A stretch of DNA of 64,000 nucleotides. Source: Phaeocystidibacter luteus (lineage in GTDB: Bacteria > Bacteroidota > Bacteroidia > Flavobacteriales > Schleiferiaceae). Position 1 is the stretch's first letter; each line of letters begins with the position of its first letter. A program made the position numbers and the translations under genes. Below the pieces are notes generated by a model. The model searched no databases. It was given only the letters and a program-made list of their open reading frames with translations, and was not told where the DNA came from. This document shows, piece by piece, positions 51,392 to 59,397 of the stretch. The DNA lies in assembly GCF_008933115.1 (NCBI RefSeq), contig NZ_WBVO01000001.1, positions 1 to 64,000 on the forward strand, in the 5' to 3' direction.

Positions 51392-52094
51392 GTTCTTCTT
51401 CTACAAGTTCCAATGTTCTGTCAAAGGCACCGTCATCTGCCGAGCCATGTCCGGGGATGATCCAAACGGCCCGCTCCGCGACGTCGGTGAGTCGATTTAA
51501 TGCGCAATACCAAGAGCGAATATCTGCATCTCCCGTATAGCCTAAGTTCTTGCTGTATGCACTTTTTAAAAAGCACCCGCCGTAAAATCCGTGTCGACCA
51601 ATCAAAACAACCAAATTCCCCGGTGCATGTCCGTCGCCAGGATACAGCACATTGATCTTGAGATTGCCAAGGTCAAATCCTCGAGGAGTGGTGAGCACTT
51701 CTTTAGCAGGGGAGAAATCGGTGTTTGCTTCTTGGGCTTTTGAATGGATATAGGTTTTGATTCCTCTGTTGTGCAGTGCATCGATACCGCCCATTCTATC
51801 GTTGTGGGCATGGGAGATGATTGCTGTGCTAATGGGCACTTTTAGGGAGGAATCCGCCCATGCTAGAAGCTCTTCTGTCTGCTCATTATTCCAAGGAGTA
51901 TCTAGGAGAATTGATGTTGAATCTCCCTCAAGAATGAGATAATTCGCTGGAATACACTCGCCGTTAATGGTGTCGTAGGCGACAATGAGCGTTGTTCTAT
52001 TGTCAATTTGGTTGAAGGAAAGAGGAGGGCATGAAGTCGATTGAGCGAAACTGAAGAGTGGTGCGGATAGTAGAAGAATGGAAATCGGACGCAT
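51357..52094 (-). CDS. Subclass B1 metallo-beta-lactamase
   Basis: A protein of 245 residues, the usual B1 length, with a signal peptide ending near FAQS (19). All six zinc ligands of subclass B1 are visible: His 95, His 97 and Asp 99 in SHAHNDRMGG, His 156 in GDGHAPGN, Cys 174 in GGCFLKS, and His 216 in IPGHG. LLDTPWNNEQTEELL and LGYTGDADIRSW closely resemble flavobacterial enzymes of the BlaB/IND kind. It should hydrolyse beta-lactams, including carbapenems, in the periplasm; activity is inferred from motifs. Its ATG shares a base with the kinase stop codon (TAATG), so it is not a captured cassette but part of a native-looking operon. Confidence 0.9.
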   Translation of the reverse strand: MRPISILLLSAPLFSFAQSTSCPPLSFNQIDNRTTLIVAYDTINGECIPANYLILEGDSTSILLDTPWNNEQTEELLAWADSSLKVPISTAIISHAHNDRMGGIDALHNRGIKTYIHSKAQEANTDFSPAKEVLTTPRGFDLGNLKINVLYPGDGHAPGNLVVLIGRHGFYGGCFLKSAYSKNLGYTGDADIRSWYCALNRLTDVAERAVWIIPGHGSADDGAFDRTLELVEEELGDELEEVECD

Positions 52095-54769
52095 TATGCT
52101 TTTTCTTTGGCCAGATAAAGGTGCAACTTTTCCCTTAGATCATTCGGTTGGAATGGCTTGGTGATGTAGTCGTTCATTCCCGCCTCTTTTGCGCGGTCAA
52201 TCGTATCTATCATAGCACTAGCAGTAAGTGCAATGATGGGTGTTTTAGTCCCAAGTGAGCGCAGTGCCTTGGTTGCTTCGTAGCCATCCATAATTGGCAT
52301 TTGAAGGTCCATGAGGATTAAATCCACTTCGTTCTCTTTGCAGAAATCTACCGCTTCTTGTCCGTTATATGCTGCGTGTGTTGTGATACCCCATTTCGTG
52401 AGCATGGCATTTACAATCGTGTAGTTCACCTTGTTGTCTTCTACAATCAAGATGGTGCCCGATAAATCAGCTTTCTTCTTTTGTGTTTCGGCTTTTTGAA
52501 CATTGCGACTGTCCGTGAGCACATTGGTAAGCTCAAATGAGAAGGTGCTGCCTACTCCTAATTCAGACTGAACTAGAAGCTTAGAATTCATAAGTTCGAT
52601 TAGTTTTCTTGAAATACTCAGGCCAAGTCCGGTGCCAGAATGCTCTCTGTCGTTGCCCATGTAGGCTTGGGTAAATTCTTCGAAGATTTTCTTTTGGTCC
52701 TCCTGACTAATGCCAATGCCAGAGTCTTTGACGGAGAATTTCAACCCACCCGAATCTGTTTCTTTGAGACTGACGATTACTTTTCCGCCATCCGTATACT
52801 TAATCGCGTTATTGATGAGGTTGTTCATCACTTGTCCGAGTCGAAGTTGATCGGCCAAGATGATTCTATCAGCCTGTACATCGAGCTCCAAACTCAAGTC
52901 AATTCCTTTGTCAATCGCCCATTCTTTATAAGTGCCAATAACCGATTTCATGAAGGATTCAATGTGAATTTCACGCTTCGTCAGTTCGAGGAATCCACCT
53001 TCAATTTTACTGAAATCGAGGATGTCGTCAACTAATCCCTTGAGGTGTTTAGAGGCGTGGATGAGTGCGCTCTTGTGTTCTTCAAAATCGGCCTCTTTCT
53101 CATCTTGTTCTAGGATGTTGGAAATTCCGATGATGGCATTCAGAGGAGTACGGATTTCATGCGACATCATGGATAGAAACTCCGTTTTCGCCTTACTCGC
53201 TTTTACTGCGGTTTCCTTTGCCACGACTGTTTCATGGAAGTAATCTTCTCTCGTGATGGCGGAGTTTAGCAGTTCAGAGATTAGACTTAATGCGTTCAGA
53301 GAAGGACCGTCTGGAATCGCATCAAGCCAAATGTGCGTCCAAATTCCCCACACCTTTCCTTTTCGCGTAAATGGATGAGCGAGTAAGAACGCATTCAATG
53401 AGTTGTCTGAAATCTGGAGTGCTCCGCCTTCAAGGAGTGTTTTTTCATTTTGTTTCAAGAATCGGTCGAACCCAATCTGACTCGTAATGTCGAGTATCTC
53501 AGCGGAGGCTAGAATACTAGGCTGCGAGCGGACATGAATATCTTGATCTTCAATCGACCAAATAAAGGAGTAATCCACGTTGAAGCCCTCCACAATCCTC
53601 TTTGTGATGAACTTCATTTTACGCTCCCAAGTCCCTTCTTGAAGCAACTCTTTGGCAATAGAATTGACTTTCTCTAACTCATCGGCGGTTCGAGCAATAC
53701 GCTCCTGATTCGCTTTAGTCTGGGTCACCTCACGCGCTGTGATTAGTAGATTGACATTGTTTCGGTCATTCTGAATTACTGGGGATGCAGACACAGCTAG
53801 CCAGGCGATGTCGCCAGAATCTAGAGTAACATCAAACTCAAGGGTATTTAAATCGGTGGGCTTGGCGTGCTGAGCAGCTATAAGAAACTCCATTAACCTT
53901 TCTGCGGTCTGCTCTGGCAGCCCACTCATAAGTTTGTTTACGTTCGTCCCTCGCCACTCGCGACCATTCAGCATTTTTTCTCCACTAGCATTGATGTCAA
54001 TCACAGTGAAATCGCTGCTGATGAGGAATGCAGCATCGCGCATGGAGTGGAAAAGAGTTGCGTAGGCTACTGGAATAACCTCGAAGAGGCGTTTTTTGAA
54101 AACGACAGAGATGCTGATTGCTCCTACAGCAACGAAGGCCAAGGGTGTAAGGTCGAAGCCCACCACGGGATTCAGTTTCAATAAATATGCGGCGTTTCCT
54201 GCCCAAGGGAGAAAAGCTCCGATGATGAGCTGTACGATTTGAGAGCGGAAGAGTTGACTCGAATTTACCGCGGTACGGATGAGCATTACGGTAGATAGGA
54301 CGAGCATCAAATACGTGCATCCGACCCAACTCCAAAACAGAGGACCATAGCTAAATACAGGCCCGTAGTCGCCAGGAGTAAACACTACTTCTTTGTAGAG
54401 TAGGTGGTGCACATCGTTCGTGAGTGCCCCCAATAAAACAGCCATTCCGAGGATAAACACGCCGTTTCGCGGGAGCGCGTAATCTTTTATTTGGATGCCG
54501 GCATAGCTGAGAACGAAGGAAAGCCAGGCAACTGGGGTAGATACAATTCCCAGATACGCGGCCTGAGCAAGGAATGTTTTTGTTTCCAGTGAATCGAAAA
54601 ATGGGGAGATTCCGTCCATTGTGGCCCACCAAGCAACTCCAGACATCAATATCACGAAGTTCCAGCCTCCTGGGGCTTGCCGGAATTTAAATGCATAGAA
54701 TAACAGTCCCACGGCCACCAGAGCGGCTATGAGCAAGGATACTTGCAACAGGAGGATAGTTGATTCCAT
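52094..54769 (-). CDS. Hybrid sensor histidine kinase with 7TM-type input and receiver domain
   Basis: About 891 residues from the Met at 54769 (MESTILLLQVSLLI); the frame is open to 54802. Order: seven or eight membrane helices (1-230) of the histidine-kinase 7TM type; PAS (about 240-350); a GAF-like region (about 370-520); HisKA with the phospho-accepting His in MSHEIRTPLNAIIGIS; HATPase (NNLINNAIKYTDGG, DSGIGIS, SGTGLGLSISR); and a receiver with the Asp in LILMDLQMPIMDGYEA. No DNA-binding output is fused and no separate regulator is adjacent. It is coupled to the metallo-beta-lactamase gene downstream. Confidence 0.93.
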   Translation of the reverse strand: MESTILLLQVSLLIAALVAVGLLFYAFKFRQAPGGWNFVILMSGVAWWATMDGISPFFDSLETKTFLAQAAYLGIVSTPVAWLSFVLSYAGIQIKDYALPRNGVFILGMAVLLGALTNDVHHLLYKEVVFTPGDYGPVFSYGPLFWSWVGCTYLMLVLSTVMLIRTAVNSSQLFRSQIVQLIIGAFLPWAGNAAYLLKLNPVVGFDLTPLAFVAVGAISISVVFKKRLFEVIPVAYATLFHSMRDAAFLISSDFTVIDINASGEKMLNGREWRGTNVNKLMSGLPEQTAERLMEFLIAAQHAKPTDLNTLEFDVTLDSGDIAWLAVSASPVIQNDRNNVNLLITAREVTQTKANQERIARTADELEKVNSIAKELLQEGTWERKMKFITKRIVEGFNVDYSFIWSIEDQDIHVRSQPSILASAEILDITSQIGFDRFLKQNEKTLLEGGALQISDNSLNAFLLAHPFTRKGKVWGIWTHIWLDAIPDGPSLNALSLISELLNSAITREDYFHETVVAKETAVKASKAKTEFLSMMSHEIRTPLNAIIGISNILEQDEKEADFEEHKSALIHASKHLKGLVDDILDFSKIEGGFLELTKREIHIESFMKSVIGTYKEWAIDKGIDLSLELDVQADRIILADQLRLGQVMNNLINNAIKYTDGGKVIVSLKETDSGGLKFSVKDSGIGISQEDQKKIFEEFTQAYMGNDREHSGTGLGLSISRKLIELMNSKLLVQSELGVGSTFSFELTNVLTDSRNVQKAETQKKKADLSGTILIVEDNKVNYTIVNAMLTKWGITTHAAYNGQEAVDFCKENEVDLILMDLQMPIMDGYEATKALRSLGTKTPIIALTASAMIDTIDRAKEAGMNDYITKPFQPNDLREKLHLYLAKEKA

Positions 54770-54809
54770 AGGCTGGGAACTAAATTTAGACAATCCCAGC
54801 AACTAATTT

Positions 54810-55172
54810 TTATCTGCGGAAAAATTCTCCGTCTGCGGATTGGCTAGATGTTGACCTATACCCCTCGAGTAGCATGTGTTTTTGCTCAGACAACATGAGG
54901 ACTGGATACTCGAGTTCTCCAAAGCCGGCATTGGATGGGTCGGTGAAGATTACAACTCCTCGATCGCCATCGGTGCGGTAGATAATTGTATCTGTAACCC
55001 CATCAATAGTGCGAATAAGCGAGCCGTTGCCACGAAACGTTAAGACGTCAGAATATGGTTCAGCTTCGACCCAAGTTCCAACAAGATCTTCTTTGTTTGG
55101 GAATCCGTCGAGATTACAAGAAATAGCAGAGAGAAGGACAGCGCTTAGCAGTGTAGTGCGAAGTAGTGACAT
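54810..55172 (-). CDS. Small lipoprotein, lipocalin-like
   Basis: A protein of 120 residues with a leader and lipobox AISC (Cys 19). The remaining 100 residues are beta-rich with LVGTWVEAEPYSDVLTFRGNGSL, the pattern of lipocalin-like Bacteroidota lipoproteins. The function is unknown. It lies 40 bp before the kinase gene on the same strand and may begin that operon, possibly as an envelope sensor; this is inference. Confidence 0.7.
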   Translation of the reverse strand: MSLLRTTLLSAVLLSAISCNLDGFPNKEDLVGTWVEAEPYSDVLTFRGNGSLIRTIDGVTDTIIYRTDGDRGVVIFTDPSNAGFGELEYPVLMLSEQKHMLLEGYRSTSSQSADGEFFRR

Positions 55173-55223
55173 TGAAGTTTGTTTGCATTCAATTATCTAA
55201 GCGACAAAGGTCATCAAAATCCA

Positions 55224-56501
55224 CTAAGATTCCTTAGAAATACTGTTTTGAGGAGCGTTTTTGAGGTAAAGCGAGATGAGTGCTACAACGCCAAGTCCGA
55301 TTGCCGTAAAGAGAAAGGTGTAGACGCCAATGGTGTCGTACAGTATTCCGCCCAGTAGTAAGCCCACTACACTGGCAAATGCTCCTGCGCTTGAGCCATA
55401 GCCTTGTATTGTTCCTTGTCGTTTCGGACCAGCAACCTTGCTCATGAATCCGAGAAAAGAAGGCCACATTGTGCCATTTCCCAACGCGAAGAAAACAAGT
55501 CCGAGGTAGAGTATGGCAGTATTCTCGGACAGTGCGAGGTAGAAGTAAAGAGAAAGAATCAGAAGGCCGCCGACGATAAGCGTCACCGGTTTGACTCTCT
55601 TGCTAACGCGTGGAAGGACGAAGAGTTGAATGACGAACATTAATGATGACAAGGTGGCGAAGTACACACCGACTTGTGAAACTGACCACTCTAGGCCGCC
55701 CTCGGCATGGACTGGGAATGCAGTATAGAAGAAGTTAAACGCGAGATACACCAAGAAATAGAGCAGGAGCAATAGAGGAATGTACTTGATTTTGAGTGCT
55801 TCGGTGAAGGTGGTTTTCGTCGACTTTTGTTCCTCCACGTAACCGTGGCAATCCTCTAGGGAAAGGTTGAGGTCTTTACGAACTGATTCTGCATCTTTCA
55901 TAAAGAACAAAAAGATGAGTCCGATACCCGATATACCCATGGCTACTAACACGGGAAGGAGATAGCCAAGGGAAGTCTCGCCCAAGAAACCTGAGAGTGC
56001 GGGGCCGATAATGAAGCCCAATCCTCCTGCTGCGGCCATTTGTCCGAAGCTGTCGGATGTCTTGTCATCTGGTGTTATATCTGAAAGGTAGGAATTGGCC
56101 ACGGCAATGTTACCTCCGGTGATTCCATCTAAAACTCGGGCACAGAATATGACGAATAGCGGAAGCGAAAGTCCGAGTACGGTGTTGGTTTCAGGGTTTA
56201 CAAAGAAGGCTAATGCAAAGATGCCCCAACTGATGAAGGAGCCGGTATGACTGATGATGAGGACCTTTTTTCGTCCGATTTTATCGCTCCAGGCACCGAG
56301 AAGTGGGGCGCCAATCATTTCGAACAGGGCGTAGGTAGCTCCCAGGATTCCGAAAACGACCCCAATATCTCCCCATACGAATTCAGATCCTCGAAAATCC
56401 TCCACAACATAAATGAGGAAGGGTAGAATGGTGCTCATGCTGAAGGAGGTGATGAAACCGATGAAGAGGATGGGGAGTAGGGCGCGTTGTTGGGCCGACA
56501 T
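55224..56501 (-). CDS. MFS transporter, drug/proton antiporter type
   Basis: A protein of 425 residues from the Met at 56501 (the frame is open to 56534). Twelve membrane segments are expected. The motif A of drug-H+ antiporters is GAWSDKIGRKKVLI (about 65-80), followed by FCARVLDGITGGNIAVANSYLSDITP, as in TetA-like exporters. A central charged loop (about 200-225) divides the two halves. The substrate cannot be read. It is divergent from dinB. Confidence 0.9.
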   Translation of the reverse strand: MSAQQRALLPILFIGFITSFSMSTILPFLIYVVEDFRGSEFVWGDIGVVFGILGATYALFEMIGAPLLGAWSDKIGRKKVLIISHTGSFISWGIFALAFFVNPETNTVLGLSLPLFVIFCARVLDGITGGNIAVANSYLSDITPDDKTSDSFGQMAAAGGLGFIIGPALSGFLGETSLGYLLPVLVAMGISGIGLIFLFFMKDAESVRKDLNLSLEDCHGYVEEQKSTKTTFTEALKIKYIPLLLLLYFLVYLAFNFFYTAFPVHAEGGLEWSVSQVGVYFATLSSLMFVIQLFVLPRVSKRVKPVTLIVGGLLILSLYFYLALSENTAILYLGLVFFALGNGTMWPSFLGFMSKVAGPKRQGTIQGYGSSAGAFASVVGLLLGGILYDTIGVYTFLFTAIGLGVVALISLYLKNAPQNSISKES

Positions 56502-56522
56502 AGCGGTGTAGGTTGATGTCTG

Positions 56523-56552
56523 TTGAAGGTACAAAAAGCGGTGTTACCTTAG
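56523..56552 (+). promoter_or_regulatory. Putative promoter of dinB
   Basis: TTG at 56523-56525, 19 nt, then TACCTTAG at 56545-56552, which matches TAnnTTTG at all but one defined base. The start codon GTG at 56557 is four bases later, so the transcript would be leaderless. Confidence 0.5.
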
Positions 56553-56556
56553 TCCT

Positions 56557-57630
56557 GTGGAAGAGGAAAGGCCCATTCGGAAAATCATTCATGTGGACAT
56601 GGATGCGTTCTACGCGAGCGTTGAGCAGCGCGATAATCCCGATTTACGGGGTTTGCCGGTTGCAGTGGGTGGGTCTGCCGAACGAGGCGTGGTTGCCGCG
56701 GCGAGTTACGAAGCTAGGAAATATGGAGTGAGGTCCGCAATGCCTAGTGCCATAGCTGCGCGAAGGTGTCCGGACCTGATATTCGTCAAACCTCATTTTG
56801 AAAAGTATCGCGAGGTGAGTCATCAAATCAGGGATATCTTCTTTGAGTATACTGATAAGGTTGAGCCTTTGAGTTTAGATGAAGCGTATTTGGATGTGAC
56901 GACGAACCATAAGGGCTTGCCTTCTGCGACGCTCATTGCCAAGGAAATCAGGGAGCGAATTTGGGACACGACGAATTTGAGAGCAAGTGCAGGAATCAGC
57001 ATAAACAAATTCTTGGCAAAGGTAGCCTCGGATGTGAATAAGCCGAATGGACAAAAGACCATCCCGCCGGAGGAGGTGGACGCATTTTTAGCCACATTGC
57101 CGATCGAGCGATTTTTTGGGGTTGGTGCAAAGACTGCGGAGAAGTTCCATCGTTTGGGTGTACGCACTGGAGCCGATTTACGCTTAGTGGAGCTTCCTCT
57201 TTTGCTTTCGAGATTTGGTAAGGCAGGTAGGCATTACTATCAGATTGCAAGGGGAATACAACACAGTGAGGTCCAAAGTGATAGGCAGAGAAAGAGTGTA
57301 GGAGTGGAGGAAACATTCTCGACGGATTTGGATGGCCCGGAATCGATGATGTCGGCACTTTGGAAACTCGGTGAACGATTGGAGTACAGAATTTCCAAGG
57401 CTAAAATCAAGGGACGAACGATCACGCTTAAGATCAAATCGGCTGATTTCGAAACGATAACAAGGAGTCAATCTGTTTCGGAGCCGATAGATGACATTCA
57501 CGAAATCATGGAGATTGCGCAACAGTTGTTGCAGGCAAATATGCCATCGTACAGCGTTCGACTGTTAGGAATTACACTTGGCAACTTGGGAGAGAAGGAG
57601 GTGAGTGAGCAGTTGACGTTGCGGTTTTAG
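56557..57630 (+). CDS. dinB: DNA polymerase IV
   Basis: A protein of 357 residues with a GTG start at 56557. Catalytic motifs of Y-family polymerases are DMDAFYASVEQRDNP (metal Asp) and VEPLSLDEAYLDVT (the DE pair). A helix-hairpin-helix follows (FFGVGAKTAEKFHRLGV), then the little-finger domain (KSVGVEETFSTDLD onward). It carries out translesion synthesis. It lacks an obvious C-terminal beta-clamp tail of the QLxLF type, but the last residues EQLTLRF could serve as one. Confidence 0.95.
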   Translation: MEEERPIRKIIHVDMDAFYASVEQRDNPDLRGLPVAVGGSAERGVVAAASYEARKYGVRSAMPSAIAARRCPDLIFVKPHFEKYREVSHQIRDIFFEYTDKVEPLSLDEAYLDVTTNHKGLPSATLIAKEIRERIWDTTNLRASAGISINKFLAKVASDVNKPNGQKTIPPEEVDAFLATLPIERFFGVGAKTAEKFHRLGVRTGADLRLVELPLLLSRFGKAGRHYYQIARGIQHSEVQSDRQRKSVGVEETFSTDLDGPESMMSALWKLGERLEYRISKAKIKGRTITLKIKSADFETITRSQSVSEPIDDIHEIMEIAQQLLQANMPSYSVRLLGITLGNLGEKEVSEQLTLRF

Positions 57631-57722
57631 GAGCGATTCTGATGCGATTTTTGAGGCTTATACAATGGGTTTTATTTCCCCCACCACCCATGGGACAAGA
57701 TACGCCCGCGGATTCAGATTAG

Positions 57723-57750
57723 CCGTTTTTAAACGGATACAAACGTTTGT
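57723..57750. promoter_or_regulatory. Two adjacent palindromes upstream of guaA
   Basis: CCGTTTTTAAACGG (57723-57736, six-base arms) and ACAAACGTTTGT (57739-57750, perfect 12-bp palindrome) lie 113 bp before guaA in the dinB-guaA gap. They may be operator sites or a dinB terminator-like structure; no T-run follows. Confidence 0.35.
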
Positions 57751-57850
57751 AAGCGTTTGCGTCGCTTCCCATTTTTCGTCTATCCAAACCAAATCAATAT
57801 CCTGTTGATATTCCATTGCTGTTCGCGTTTCTCCGTTCCCCCATTTACAC

Positions 57851-57858
57851 TACTTTTG
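57851..57858 (+). promoter_or_regulatory. Putative -7 box for guaA
   Basis: TACTTTTG matches TAnnTTTG in full and ends four bases before the guaA ATG, implying a leaderless mRNA. The nearest upstream TTG (57816-57818) is 32 nt away, farther than usual. Confidence 0.45.
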
Positions 57859-57862
57859 CAGC

Positions 57863-59395
57863 ATGACACCCGATACGATTCTCATTCTAGATTTCGGCTC
57901 GCAATACACACAGCTTATTGCTCGCCGAGTGCGCGAACTCAACGTTTATTGTGAAATCCATCCCTACAACAAGATTCCAGAGCTCACTCCGGAAATCAAA
58001 GGGGTAATCCTCAGCGGTAGTCCACATTCTACCCTAGATCACAATGCTCCTCATCCAGATTTGACAGAAATCAAAGGAAAACTACCACTTCTAGGGGTTT
58101 GCTACGGTGCACAGTACCTAGCTCTCAACTTCGGTGGTAAAGTTGAGAAATCGAAGCACAGGGAGTACGGGCGCGCCAATTTGAGCTTTATTGAAGAAGG
58201 TTCCGATCTTTTTAAAGGCGTTTTCAAAGGGTCGCAAGTCTGGATGAGCCACGGTGATACCATCATGGATCTTCCTGAGAATTATCACGTGGAAGCATCA
58301 ACCAAAGATGTGCGCGTGGCAGGTTACCGTATCGAAGGCGAAACTACCTACGGGATTCAGTTCCACCCAGAGGTGTATCACAGCACCGACGGTAAGACGA
58401 TCCTAAGCAATTTTGTGGTTGACATCGCAGGTGCTTCCGCAGATTGGACACCCGCATCCTTCATTGAGGATACTGTATCCCAATTGAAAGCCAAGATTGG
58501 AGACGATCAAGTTGTCCTCGGCTTGTCGGGAGGTGTAGATAGTACCGTTACTGCAGTTCTACTTTCTGAAGCCATCGGCGACAATCTTCACTGCATCTTC
58601 GTGAATAACGGTCTCCTTCGAAAGAACGAATTCGAAAACGTTCTCAAGCAATATGAAGGAATGGGCCTCAATGTAACGGGTGTCGACGCCTCTGATCGAT
58701 TCCTAGATCAGCTCGCTGGCAAGAAAGACCCTGAAGAAAAGAGAAAAATCATCGGCCGTGTGTTTATCGAAGTATTCGATCACGAGGCTATGCGCATCAA
58801 GGATGTAAATTGGCTTGCACAAGGCACTATCTATCCAGATGTGATCGAGAGTGTGAGCGTGAATGGTCCTTCAGCGACTATCAAAAGCCACCACAATGTG
58901 GGCGGTTTGCCTGACTTCATGAAATTGAAGATTGTTGAGCCAATGAATACACTCTTCAAAGATGAAGTAAGAAGAGTGGGTAAAGAATTGGGCATTGCTG
59001 ATGAATTGTTGGGCAGACATCCTTTCCCAGGACCAGGCCTAGCCATTCGTATTTTAGGTGATATCACCCAAGAGAAGGTTGAAATCCTCCAGGAAGTTGA
59101 CCATATCTTTATCGAAGGACTCAAGGAGCATGGTCTGTATGACGATGTTTGGCAGGCAGGAGCAATCTTATTACCTGTGCAATCGGTAGGTGTAATGGGC
59201 GATGAGCGTACTTATGAACAGGTTGTTGCGTTAAGAGCTGTGGAAAGCACTGACGGAATGACGGCAGATTGGGTACATTTACCTTACACTTTCCTCGCGG
59301 AAATCAGCAACAAGATCATCAACCGCGTAAGAGGAGTTAACCGTGTGGTTTATGACATCAGCTCTAAGCCACCTGCAACGATTGAATGGGAATAA
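57863..59395 (+). CDS. guaA: GMP synthase (glutamine-hydrolysing)
   Basis: A protein of 510 residues. The N-terminal class I glutamine amidotransferase has Cys 80 in [10 protein letters not shown] and its His/Glu in [10 protein letters not shown]. The ATP-pyrophosphatase domain has the P-loop [13 protein letters not shown], and the C-terminal dimerisation domain ends in [17 protein letters not shown], the canonical GuaA end. It converts XMP to GMP. Two bases separate it from the LysM gene, so the two may be co-transcribed. Confidence 0.98.
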   Translation: MTPDTILILDFGSQYTQLIARRVRELNVYCEIHPYNKIPELTPEIKGVILSGSPHSTLDHNAPHPDLTEIKGKLPLLGVCYGAQYLALNFGGKVEKSKHREYGRANLSFIEEGSDLFKGVFKGSQVWMSHGDTIMDLPENYHVEASTKDVRVAGYRIEGETTYGIQFHPEVYHSTDGKTILSNFVVDIAGASADWTPASFIEDTVSQLKAKIGDDQVVLGLSGGVDSTVTAVLLSEAIGDNLHCIFVNNGLLRKNEFENVLKQYEGMGLNVTGVDASDRFLDQLAGKKDPEEKRKIIGRVFIEVFDHEAMRIKDVNWLAQGTIYPDVIESVSVNGPSATIKSHHNVGGLPDFMKLKIVEPMNTLFKDEVRRVGKELGIADELLGRHPFPGPGLAIRILGDITQEKVEILQEVDHIFIEGLKEHGLYDDVWQAGAILLPVQSVGVMGDERTYEQVVALRAVESTDGMTADWVHLPYTFLAEISNKIINRVRGVNRVVYDISSKPPATIEWE

Positions 59396-59397
59396 AC

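Noticed and set aside
51357-52094. Acquired resistance cassette
   Set aside because: No integron site, IS or transposon flanks the gene and its codons overlap both neighbours, which points to a resident operon.
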